Part shown: piece after piece, positions 10,201-16,923 of the stretch
How the letters are laid out: every line of letters starts with the position of its first letter
How positions within the stretch are numbered: the first letter of the stretch is position 1
Assembly (NCBI GenBank): GCA_003001975.1
Contig: PVUG01000002.1
Location: 335,927-399,926 of the forward strand
DNA: 64,000 bases
Reading direction: 5' to 3'
Origin: Martelella mediterranea
GTDB taxonomy: Bacteria; Pseudomonadota; Alphaproteobacteria; Rhizobiales; Rhizobiaceae
Position numbers and translations under genes: made by a program
The notes under the pieces: model-generated
The model's database searches: none
Told to the model about the DNA's origin: nothing
The model's input: the letters and a program-made list of their open reading frames with translations, nothing else

Positions 10201-10590
10201 GACGTGCCGGAAGGCGGCTGGCACGACACGGGCGATATCGTCACGATCGACGAGGATGGCTTCATCACCATCCGTGGCCGCGCCAAACGCTTCGCCAAGA
10301 TCGGCGGGGAAATGATCTCGCTGGCAGCCGTCGAGGCGGCGGCCGGTTCGCTGTGGCCCGACAATCTCAGCGTCGTGATCGCCGTCGCCGATCCGAAGAA
10401 GGGCGAACGGCTGGTTCTGCTCACCAATGCGCCGGACGCCACGCGTGAGGACTTCGCCCGCCACGCCCGCGCACAGGGGCTTGCCGACCTGATGATACCG
10501 GCAGAGCTGCGCATCGGCACCGTGCCGGTCACCGGCTCCGGCAAGATCGATCTGGTCGCTGCCGAACGTCAGGTCCGCGGGGAACCGTAA
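7210..10590 (+). CDS. aas: Fused LplT-like transporter, PlsC-type acyltransferase and acyl-ACP synthetase
   Basis: About 1126 residues joining three activities. Residues about 1-420 form an MFS transporter with roughly 12 membrane segments, like LplT (start RRFAPLFWTQFLSAFNDNF). Residues about 430-620 are a PlsC acyltransferase with the NHxxxxD motif at N456-H457 and a FPEGR motif near 524. Residues about 640-1126 are an AMP-forming acyl-ACP/CoA synthetase with the nucleotide motif FTSGSEGTPKG at about 793. The family flips lyso-phosphatidylethanolamine across the inner membrane and re-acylates it using acyl-ACP made in situ. In E. coli LplT and Aas are two proteins; the three-part fusion is known in other proteobacteria. 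The ATG at 7210 has AGAGGA just upstream and leaves the operator array outside the gene. Substrate preference is inferred. Confidence 0.93.
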   Translation: MTDNLMTSRRFAPLFWTQFLSAFNDNFLKNTLVLFVLFKLTEDAAAPLISLAGALFVLPFLALSATGGEMADRFDKAVMAERLKLAEIGAAAVAVAGLALSSVAVLMLALVLFGIVSALFGPVKYGILPDHLEKSALPRANAWIEGATFIAILGGTIIAGIAAADGVRLWLFAPMMMTLAVGCWLASRFIPKTGAKAPDLALDRNIFRVSWRLVGELKADSRIWRAALMASWFWFVGAVILSLLPPVVKNTLGGDQIAITAYLAVFAVSIGIGSAMAAWMSSGRIVLLPAPFGTALVALFGLHLAWNIASAGTLPPSTTLAGFFAHPVNLVIAVDLAGMAIAGAFLVVPTFAALQAWSHEDHRARVIGATNVLTAAFTTVGGALVAALQAAGVAIPVLLVGLAALNGVAAWLMLRTLPTNAFRDFVSILFRAFLRLEVKGLENLDKAGANPILALNHVSLLDGPLALTLLDRDPVFAVDYKTARIWWIRPFLKMCNFMPLDPSRPMATRTLIRSVNDGNPLVIFPEGRLTVTGSLMKVYDGAAMVADKTGSMVVPVRIDGLEKSYFSRLTGRNVRRRLFPKVKVTILEPVRLSVGDNLFGRKRRMAAGAALYQIMSQMLFETTSTSSTLMERVIETAKERGFGKQAIEDPIAGKMSYGRLLTAAAVLGGKFRDMFAGDSNIGVLLPNANGTVATTLGLISAGKVPAMLNFTAGATNLVSACKAADLRVVLTSRAFVEQGRLESVIAALQEQVTIIYLDDLRATLRLRDKLVGRLRRARPLVRRQPDDPAVILFTSGSEGTPKGVVLTNRNILANAAQAASRIDFTPGDKVFNILPAFHAFGLTAGTFLPLTSGVPIYLYPSPLHYRIVPELIYSSNATIIFGTDTFLNGYARTAHPYDMRSIRYCFAGAEPVRPSTRTLYMEKFGVRILEGYGVTEAAPVIAINTPMYNKGGTVGKIMPGMEYRLDPVPGIDEGGRLFVRGDNVMAGYLRAENPGRIDVPEGGWHDTGDIVTIDEDGFITIRGRAKRFAKIGGEMISLAAVEAAAGSLWPDNLSVVIAVADPKKGERLVLLTNAPDATREDFARHARAQGLADLMIPAELRIGTVPVTGSGKIDLVAAERQVRGEP

Positions 10591-10664
10591 CCAGAACACG
10601 GCATCCTGCGGAACATCGCGGCGCGCCCTCGTCTATGGTATCTGCCCTGGTACCGGCGCGCCGC

Positions 10665-11318
10665 TCAGCGACGCTTCAGGCTGGCAACGGCTGTATCGAC
10701 TGGGGTATCGCCATCGGTCAGTTCCAGGAACTCGCGGCGAATATCCGGGTGCTCGATCAGGCTTGCCAGCACGCGCGCGACATTGCCGCGGGCAACATTG
10801 CCATAAGGCACGGCCGGGCCAAGACTGACCCTGCCGTCACCGTCTTCATGCACCAGCGTGCCGGGGCGCAGGATAACCCAGTCGAGGTCCGAGGACGCGA
10901 CCGCCACATCGGCGCGTTTCTTCTCGCGCATGTAATGCTCGAAGCGGTCGTTGCGGTCACGCGACCGCCCGGCTTCGGGAAAGGCGGAAACGAGGTAGAA
11001 CCGGGAAATCCCCAGCCTGCGGGCCGCAGCCACCAGCTTGATCGGCGCATCGCCGTCAATCGTCGTGGTGCGGTCGAGCCCGCTTCCCGCAGCGCCCGCC
11101 GAAAACACGATCGCATCGCAGCCCTCGGCGACGCGGACAAAATCGTCCTCGTCCATCTCCATGATATCGCCGGAAACCGGCGTCGCCCCTGCCGCCGTGA
11201 TTGCAGCGGCCTGCTCGGCCTTGCGGTGAAGGCCGACAACCGAATGTCCGTTTTCAACAAGTAGGGGAAGAAGCCGGTGCCCGATGCCGCCGGTCGCGCC
11301 AATCACGAGTATTTTCAT
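10665..11318 (-). CDS. NAD(P)-binding atypical short-chain reductase
   Basis: A 217-residue protein starting MKILVIGATGGIGHRLL, a Rossmann nucleotide-binding motif GxTGGIG-like (GATGGIG), followed by the order of strands seen in the NmrA/YwnB/BVR-B-like atypical SDR group (NAD(P)H-binding, Pfam NAD_binding_10). The central IVFSAGAAGSG segment and ISRFYLVSAFPEAG resemble the family's ligand-side loops. It lacks an obvious YxxxK catalytic pair in the usual place, so it may be a regulatory or quinone/flavin-type reductase rather than a classic dehydrogenase. It is a single gene convergent with the fused acyltransferase gene, with no operon partner to indicate function. Confidence 0.8.
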   Translation of the reverse strand: MKILVIGATGGIGHRLLPLLVENGHSVVGLHRKAEQAAAITAAGATPVSGDIMEMDEDDFVRVAEGCDAIVFSAGAAGSGLDRTTTIDGDAPIKLVAAARRLGISRFYLVSAFPEAGRSRDRNDRFEHYMREKKRADVAVASSDLDWVILRPGTLVHEDGDGRVSLGPAVPYGNVARGNVARVLASLIEHPDIRREFLELTDGDTPVDTAVASLKRR

Positions 11319-11469
11319 GATATCGAATCCTGCGTGTGGTTTGCTTTAAATCCTGTTCGCTCAGCACCTTATGTCGTAAGCGGCAATGCTGAAATCAACC
11401 ACATCGCAGAACCGGAAACGCGCGACCGTCAGCGTTGACCGGGCTACAAGGCGCATATCGGAAAGGTCG

Positions 11470-12513
11470 TCAATCCGATGCGGCAAGCGGCGGATCACTT
11501 TCGCCTTCAACCAGTTCGAGCGGCCATATCCTGTTCTTGGGAACATCCTGATAGCCTTCGGCAAAGGCCGGCAGATTGGACAGCAGCATCTCCGCCAGCA
11601 TGCGGCCAAGCGCATCGAGATCGAGACGGAAACAGGTCAGCCTCGGCAGCAGGAACCGGCCGACGGGACTTTCACGTTCGGCAATCACGGCAAGATCGCG
11701 ACCCGGCACCAGACCGGCCTCGCCAAGCCGGCGATAAAGCCCGACCGACATCAGTTCGGCATTGAGGACAATCGCTGTCGGCCGTTTCTTGCTGGCAAGC
11801 AGCTTTTCGCCGACGCGATAACCGCCCTCCTCCAGCGCCTGCTCGTAGAAGATATAATCCGGCTCCTCCTGCAGGCCGCATTTGGCAAGGCCGGCGCGGT
11901 ACCCCTCCAGAAACAGCTTGCCGAGATTGACATCCGAGGCCGGGGCCGCAATGGCGATGCGCCGATGGCCGCGCTCGAAAAGGCGCAAGACCGCACGTTC
12001 GGCAATGCCTTCGAAATCAAGGTCCACCCAGTTGTTGCCGGGCAACGCCGAATCGCTGCGTCCGAGGGACACGAAAGGCATGCCCGCCGTCGTCAGAAAG
12101 GCAAAACGCGGGTCCTTGACCCGGGTCGCGGTAATGATCATCGCATCGACAAGGCGTCGCGCCACCATGCGCCTCAGAAAAGCATCGTAATTTTCTTCCC
12201 GCGGACAGAGGAGCAGGACCAGATCAAGTCCGTGGCGAGAAAGAACGTTCTGAAGACCGGCAATGACCAACGGGAAAAAGTTCTCGTTGCCCGCGCCCAC
12301 GGACGAACCGTGATTGAGCACGAGGCCGATGGTCTTGCTCGCGCCCTGCCTGAGGCTGCGACCGGCCTGATTGGGAACGTAGCCCAGATCTTCCGCCGCA
12401 GCCAGAACACGGCGCCGCGTTTCCGCATTGACATCGCTTTTCCCGTTCAGTGCTCGCGACACCGTACCCGTTGAAATCTGCAGATGCTCGGCGAGCTGAC
12501 GGATACCCTTCAT
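11470..12513 (-). CDS. LacI family repressor of the alpha-xyloside locus
   Basis: About 347 residues starting MKGIRQLAEHLQIST, with the LacI headpiece: helix-turn-helix followed by GTVSRALNGKSDVNAETRRR and the hinge QAGRSLRQGAS. The rest is a periplasmic-binding-protein-like ligand domain (GLVLNHGSSVGAG, DLDFEGIAERAV). I start at the ATG at 12513, with AGGGGG upstream; the longer open frame has no LacI homology before it. It is divergent from a binding-protein-dependent importer and a GH31 alpha-xylosidase, and a perfect 16-bp palindrome sits at the importer promoter. It should repress the importer operon until the imported sugar binds; the inducer may be isoprimeverose or another alpha-xyloside, which is inference. 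Confidence 0.9.
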   Translation of the reverse strand: MKGIRQLAEHLQISTGTVSRALNGKSDVNAETRRRVLAAAEDLGYVPNQAGRSLRQGASKTIGLVLNHGSSVGAGNENFFPLVIAGLQNVLSRHGLDLVLLLCPREENYDAFLRRMVARRLVDAMIITATRVKDPRFAFLTTAGMPFVSLGRSDSALPGNNWVDLDFEGIAERAVLRLFERGHRRIAIAAPASDVNLGKLFLEGYRAGLAKCGLQEEPDYIFYEQALEEGGYRVGEKLLASKKRPTAIVLNAELMSVGLYRRLGEAGLVPGRDLAVIAERESPVGRFLLPRLTCFRLDLDALGRMLAEMLLSNLPAFAEGYQDVPKNRIWPLELVEGESDPPLAASD

Positions 12514-12545
12514 TCGATTTTGCCCCCTTGATGAACGTACCTCTA

Positions 12546-12590
12546 TTGACACTTCACGCAGACGAGGTCTATTATCGTAAACGTTTACGA
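12546..12590 (+). promoter_or_regulatory. Sugar-importer promoter with LacI operator
   Basis: A -35 box TTGACA (12546-12551) and -10 box TATTAT (12570-12575) are separated by 18 bases and point towards the importer operon. The perfect palindrome TCGTAAACGTTTACGA (12575-12590) covers the expected transcription start, the classic position for LacI-type repression. It has the central CG symmetry usual for LacI-family operators. Confidence 0.8.
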
Positions 12591-12732
12591 CGCGTGTTTC
12601 GAGCGTTTTCCGCTTCCGAAAGGCTTTTTCAGCCGGCCGGACATGTCGAAACAAGGCTGGGAGGAAAAGCCTGAACACACGCCAGACAACCGCCTTTGTT
12701 TTTTTTGAATTGAGGTTTTTCGGGAGGTACTT

Positions 12733-13959
12733 GTGAAAAATATACGTACAATCGCCTATGCATCTGTCGCCGCGGTAAGCCTGTCGCTTGCGCTGCCGGC
12801 ACTTGCTCAGGATCCGGTCAACATTCAGCTTTGGGCGGTTGACCGTCCGGACCAGCCTGCACCGCAGCTGATCGATGAATTCAACGAAAGCCAGGACGAA
12901 ATCCACGTTGAATACCGCCAGCTCCAGTTCTCCGACCTTCTGAGCGACGTGATGCGCGCTTATGCCGTCGGCAAGGCGCCTGACATCTATGCCGTCGATG
13001 TGCCGTTCAACGCCATGATGGCGTCCAAGGGCGCACTTATGGACCTCACCGACATGGTCGAGAATTCCGACGTCATCAACATTGATGATTACTATCCCGG
13101 CCCTGTTGAATCGGCGACCTGGGACGGCAAGCTTTACGGCGTTCCGAAATCAACGAACACCATCGCCCTGTTCTACAACGAGGACATGTTCGAGGCTGCC
13201 GGCATCGATGAGCCGCCGCAGACCTGGGATGAACTCTATCAGGACGCAAAGACGCTGACGGACAAGGACGCAGGCGTCTACGGCCTCGCATTTTCGGCAC
13301 AGGCCAATGAAGAAGGCACGTTCCAGTTCCTGCCATGGGTCCAGATGGCCGGCGGCAGCTGGGATGACGTCAACGGCCCCGGCGCGGTCGAAGCCCTGAC
13401 GCTGTGGAAGAAGTTCCTCGATGAGGGACTGGCCTCACCGGACACGATCAGCCGCAGCCAGTGGGTTTCGACATCGACCTTCATCAGTGGCAATGCCGCG
13501 ATGGCGATTTCAGGCCCCTGGGAGCTTGACCGCATGGTGCGCGAAGCCGATTTCAACTGGAACGTCGCACTGCTGCCCGTTCCGGAAGAAGGTGCGCCGC
13601 GTTCTTCGGCCATGGGCGATTACAACTGGGTTCTGTTCAAGTCGACCGAACACCCGGAAGAAACCTTCAAGGTTCTGGAATATATCGCCTCCAAGGACCC
13701 GGAAATGTTCCAGCGCTTCGGTCAGTTGCCCCCGGAAGACAATGTTGAAATCCCTTCCACCGGCAATGAAGAACTCGACCAGGCCCTGTCAACGTTCCAG
13801 GAACAGCTGAAATATGCCCAGCCGCGTGGCCCGTCGCCGGAATGGCCTGCGATTTCCAAGGCTGTTCAGGACGCGCTTCAGGCTGCTTTGACCGGTTCCC
13901 AGACGCCGCAGCAGGCGCTTGATGCCGCTCAGGCAAAAATCGACAAAGTCACCAACTAA
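12733..13959 (+). CDS. Sugar ABC transporter substrate-binding protein (alpha-xyloside locus)
   Basis: A 408-residue family 1 extracellular solute-binding protein. It starts at GTG with GGGAGG 5 bases upstream, and has a Sec signal peptide ([20 protein letters not shown]) cleaved after ALA before QDPVN. The mature part shows family features: [10 protein letters not shown] at the start, an [14 protein letters not shown] segment, [19 protein letters not shown] and the ISGPWEL segment. It captures the sugar in the periplasm and delivers it to the two permeases encoded next. A hairpin follows the gene and may hold back transcription into the permease genes. The co-encoded GH31 alpha-xylosidase suggests alpha-xylosyl oligosaccharides as cargo, which is inference. 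Confidence 0.9.
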   Translation: MKNIRTIAYASVAAVSLSLALPALAQDPVNIQLWAVDRPDQPAPQLIDEFNESQDEIHVEYRQLQFSDLLSDVMRAYAVGKAPDIYAVDVPFNAMMASKGALMDLTDMVENSDVINIDDYYPGPVESATWDGKLYGVPKSTNTIALFYNEDMFEAAGIDEPPQTWDELYQDAKTLTDKDAGVYGLAFSAQANEEGTFQFLPWVQMAGGSWDDVNGPGAVEALTLWKKFLDEGLASPDTISRSQWVSTSTFISGNAAMAISGPWELDRMVREADFNWNVALLPVPEEGAPRSSAMGDYNWVLFKSTEHPEETFKVLEYIASKDPEMFQRFGQLPPEDNVEIPSTGNEELDQALSTFQEQLKYAQPRGPSPEWPAISKAVQDALQAALTGSQTPQQALDAAQAKIDKVTN

Positions 13960-13990
13960 TCCCAAGGCGTGACCGTCACGCAAAGTCCGG

Positions 13991-14014
13991 CCCGCACCTC
14001 ATTTGAGGTGCGGG
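13991..14014 (+). terminator. Intercistronic hairpin after the binding-protein gene
   Basis: Perfect 10-bp stem CCCGCACCTC/GAGGTGCGGG with a 4-base loop, 31 bases after the binding-protein stop and upstream of the permease ribosome-binding site. No T-run follows, so it likely acts as an RNA-stabilising or partial-termination element that raises binding-protein yield. Confidence 0.6.
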
Positions 14015-14056
14015 TACGGCGAAGCTATACCGGCGGCCCCAAGGAGTTTCAACGTC

Positions 14057-14959
14057 ATGCGCAACCGGCTTTCCACCTTATGGGACGGGCGCGGCTTCGA
14101 CCTCATTCTGATCGGCATACCGCTTGCCTTTCTGATTGCGATCTCCGGTGCCGCGATCCTGTACAATGTCGTGATGAGTTTTCAGGAGGTTGACATGTTC
14201 AGCCTTGGACAGATCATCCGCCCCTTTGTCGGGTTCGACAACTACCGACGGATCCTGTCCGATCCGCAAACCTGGCCGATTTTCGGCAACACCCTCATCT
14301 TCGTTGTCGGTTCGATTGTCGGGCAGTTTACGCTCGGTCTCGCATTGGCATTGTTCTTCCAGCAGCGCTTTCCCGGTTCGACCTATCTGCGCGGTCTGTT
14401 CCTGGTGTCCTGGGTGATGCCGGGTCTGGTTGCCGGCGCCATCTGGAACTGGCTTCTTTCCGGCGATTTCGGCGTCATCAACTATTTCCTGATCCAGCTC
14501 GGCTTTCTCGATCAGGCGATCTTCTGGCGCTCCAACCCCGAATTCGCGCTGTGGAGCGTCGTTATCGCCAATATCTGGCTGGGCACGTCGTTCAACATGA
14601 TCCTTCTGTCTGTCGGACTTGCCGCCATTCCCAAGGATCTTTACGAAGCCGCAGCGCTTGACGGCGCCGGCCCCTTCCGCCGCTTCTATACGATCACCGT
14701 GCCGATGATGCGCTCGACAATCGGCGCCCTTCTATCGCTCGGCCTGATCTTTACCCTGCAGCAGTTCGACCTGTTCGCCTCGATCACCAATGGCGGTCCG
14801 AACAACGCGTCGAATGTCGCCCAGTACTGGGCATGGCAATTGTCCTTCCAGGAATTCGACTTTGCAGGCGGCGCAACCGTTTCCGTCATGATGATCTTCG
14901 TCGTGATTGTCGCCGCGGCCTACTACGTCCGCTCGACCCGCTCGGAGGTACGAGGATGA
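14057..14959 (+). CDS. Sugar ABC permease, MalF type
   Basis: About 300 residues with six hydrophobic segments. The EAA loop that contacts the ATPase is visible as LYEAAALDGAGPFRRFYTITVPMM (read in pieces, about 195-218). This is a binding-protein-dependent transport inner-membrane component for carbohydrates. The ATG at 14057 has AAGGAG 10 bases upstream and is preferred over an in-frame upstream start. The stop overlaps the next permease start as ATGA, which indicates tight stoichiometric coupling of the two membrane subunits. Confidence 0.92.
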   Translation: MRNRLSTLWDGRGFDLILIGIPLAFLIAISGAAILYNVVMSFQEVDMFSLGQIIRPFVGFDNYRRILSDPQTWPIFGNTLIFVVGSIVGQFTLGLALALFFQQRFPGSTYLRGLFLVSWVMPGLVAGAIWNWLLSGDFGVINYFLIQLGFLDQAIFWRSNPEFALWSVVIANIWLGTSFNMILLSVGLAAIPKDLYEAAALDGAGPFRRFYTITVPMMRSTIGALLSLGLIFTLQQFDLFASITNGGPNNASNVAQYWAWQLSFQEFDFAGGATVSVMMIFVVIVAAAYYVRSTRSEVRG

Positions 14960-15786
14960 CCCGTCAAAGCACACGCAACATCGCGCTCATCCTGATCGCC
15001 GTCATTTTCGCCGCGATCTACCTGTTTCCGCTCTACTGGATGTATGTCACATCCATCAAGACAACATCGGAAGCCTTTGCCTCGCCGCCGATCTTCATTC
15101 CGACCCACGCCCAGTGGACCAATTTTGTCGACGTCTGGGTCAGCCGCGGCATGGGGCGCTTCCTGTGGAATTCGTTCTATATCGCCACCGGCTCGGTGAT
15201 CCTGATTGCGATCATGGGTTCGGGCTGCGCCTATGTTCTGGCACGCTACCGTAGCGTCTGGGTCGATATCGGTCTGTTCCTGATCCTGATGCTGCAGGTA
15301 CTGCCGCCCTCGCTGATGGTCACCCCGATCTTTGTCGGCTTCTCGCAACTCGGCATTCTTGAATATCCGCGCTTCGCCACCATTCTCGGCATCACCGCCA
15401 AGAGCATGCCGTTTTTTGTGGTGCTGGTGCGCGCAACCTTCATGAGCGTGCCGATGGAGCTGGAAGAAGCAGCGCTTGTCGACGGCAATTCCCGTATCGG
15501 CGCCTTCTTCCACATCGTGCTGCCGCTGGCCCGCAACGGCATCCTCGTCAGCGCGATCCTGATCTACATGCAGGCCTTCGGTGAATTCGTCTATTCCAAG
15601 ACCTTCATTGCCGATGCCATCTATCAGCCGGCAAGCGTCGGTCTCAACACCTTCATGGGGCCGAACACGGTCGAGTGGGACAAGATCATGGCTTACGCCT
15701 CGATCTACGTAACCCCCATCCTCGCCGCTTTTGTTCTTCTGCAGCGCAAGATTGTCTCCGGCCTGACCTCGGGAGCTTTGAAATGA
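14956..15786 (+). CDS. Sugar ABC permease, MalG type
   Basis: About 276 residues, six membrane segments, and the EAA motif MELEEAALVDGNSRIGAFF (about 174-192) followed by HIVLPLARNGI. The protein belongs to the carbohydrate ABC permease family and pairs with the preceding MalF-like subunit to form the channel. The start at 14956 overlaps the upstream stop by ATGA, with GGAGG a few bases before; the stop in turn overlaps the ATPase start the same way. Confidence 0.92.
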   Translation: MTRQSTRNIALILIAVIFAAIYLFPLYWMYVTSIKTTSEAFASPPIFIPTHAQWTNFVDVWVSRGMGRFLWNSFYIATGSVILIAIMGSGCAYVLARYRSVWVDIGLFLILMLQVLPPSLMVTPIFVGFSQLGILEYPRFATILGITAKSMPFFVVLVRATFMSVPMELEEAALVDGNSRIGAFFHIVLPLARNGILVSAILIYMQAFGEFVYSKTFIADAIYQPASVGLNTFMGPNTVEWDKIMAYASIYVTPILAAFVLLQRKIVSGLTSGALK

Positions 15787-16850
15787 CAACCCAGATCGAA
15801 TTCAACGCGGTCGAGAAATATTACGGCCGCTACCACGCCCTGAAAAACGTCAACCTGACCATCGAAAAGGGCGAGTTCGTCGCGCTTGTCGGCCCGTCGG
15901 GCTGCGGCAAGTCCACGCTGCTGCGCACGCTGGCAGGGCTGGAGAAAATCTCGGGCGGCGATGTCAAGATCGCCGGTGAACGCATGAACGACATGCCGCC
16001 GCGCCGCCGCGACATCGCCATGGTGTTCCAGTCCTATGCGCTCTATCCGCATATGACGGTCGAGGAAAACCTGACCTACAGCCTGCGCACCCACGGGATG
16101 AAGAAGAAGGCTGCCCAGGAAAAGGCCCGCGAAGTGGCCGAGACCACCGGTCTTTCGCAGCTTCTGACGCGCTATCCGCGTGAGCTTTCCGGTGGTCAGC
16201 GCCAGCGTGTTGCCATGAGCCGCGCCATCATCCGCGACCCGAAAGCCTTCCTCTTCGACGAACCGCTTTCCAACCTCGATGCGGCGCTGCGCGTTCACAT
16301 GCGCAAGGAAATCCGCACGCTCCACGACCGGCTCGAGGCAACCTCCGTCTACGTCACCCATGACCAGATCGAAGCCATGACCATGGCCGACCGGGTGGTG
16401 CTGATGCGCGCCGGCGAAATCGAACAGGAAGGCGCACCGCTCGAACTTTACGACAGCCCGGCCAACCAGTTTGTCGCCGGCTTCATCGGTTCGCCCGCGA
16501 TGAATTTCCTGCCGGCAACGGTCGGTGAAGACGGCCAGAGCCTCAAGCTCGAGCTTGGCGAGGGCGATGTTCTGCCCTATCCGGGCCGGCTGGAGGCAGG
16601 CCGCAAGGTCACGGTCGGGCTGCGTCCCGAACACCTGATGCTGGTTTCGAAGGACGAAGCCCAGTTCAGCCTGCCGCTCAGGATCGCCGAAGCGACGGGG
16701 GCGACGACCTATCTGTTCACCGCCAGCGACCCGGAGATTGCCGTTGTCATCAACGACCGCGCCGCAGTCACGCCCGGCGAGCCGCTGAACATGCGCATCG
16801 CCCCCGAACACATCCACATTTTCGACCGCGAAACCGGCATCCGGCTTTGA
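15783..16850 (+). CDS. Sugar ABC transporter ATPase, UgpC/MalK type
   Basis: About 355 residues. ATPase domain with Walker [10 protein letters not shown] (about 37-45), Q-loop MVFQSYALYPH, signature [15 protein letters not shown], Walker [14 protein letters not shown] and H-loop VYVTHDQ. A C-terminal TOBE/OB regulatory domain (about 240-355) includes FIGSPAMNFL and VGLRPEHL, as in MalK and UgpC. It energises the two permeases and is coupled to them by an ATGA overlap. A second ATPase of the same type is encoded at about 19.6-20.7 kb, so each of the two neighbouring sugar systems appears to have its own. Confidence 0.94.
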   Translation: MTTQIEFNAVEKYYGRYHALKNVNLTIEKGEFVALVGPSGCGKSTLLRTLAGLEKISGGDVKIAGERMNDMPPRRRDIAMVFQSYALYPHMTVEENLTYSLRTHGMKKKAAQEKAREVAETTGLSQLLTRYPRELSGGQRQRVAMSRAIIRDPKAFLFDEPLSNLDAALRVHMRKEIRTLHDRLEATSVYVTHDQIEAMTMADRVVLMRAGEIEQEGAPLELYDSPANQFVAGFIGSPAMNFLPATVGEDGQSLKLELGEGDVLPYPGRLEAGRKVTVGLRPEHLMLVSKDEAQFSLPLRIAEATGATTYLFTASDPEIAVVINDRAAVTPGEPLNMRIAPEHIHIFDRETGIRL

Positions 16851-16866
16851 CCGAAGGCTTTCGCGG

Positions 16867-16896
16867 GCAGCGATGGCGCCTCCCCGCCATCGCTGC
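16867..16896 (+). terminator. Intercistronic hairpin before the alpha-xylosidase gene
   Basis: Perfect 11-bp stem GCAGCGATGGC/GCCATCGCTGC with an 8-base loop between the ATPase stop and the ATG of the GH31 gene. No T-run follows. It may process or stabilise the mRNA and set the enzyme level separately from the importer. Confidence 0.5.
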
Positions 16897-16923
16897 ACCC
16901 CAGAATTCAAAGGACTTGATGCA

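Noticed and set aside
9403..10599. 398-codon open frame on the minus strand
   Set aside because: Antisense to the acyl-ACP synthetase domain of the fused gene; no motif of its own.
10620..10662. GGCGCGCC repeated twice after the fused acyltransferase gene
   Set aside because: The octamer is self-palindromic, so two copies automatically form an inverted pair; the 27-base loop and lack of T-run make a terminator doubtful.
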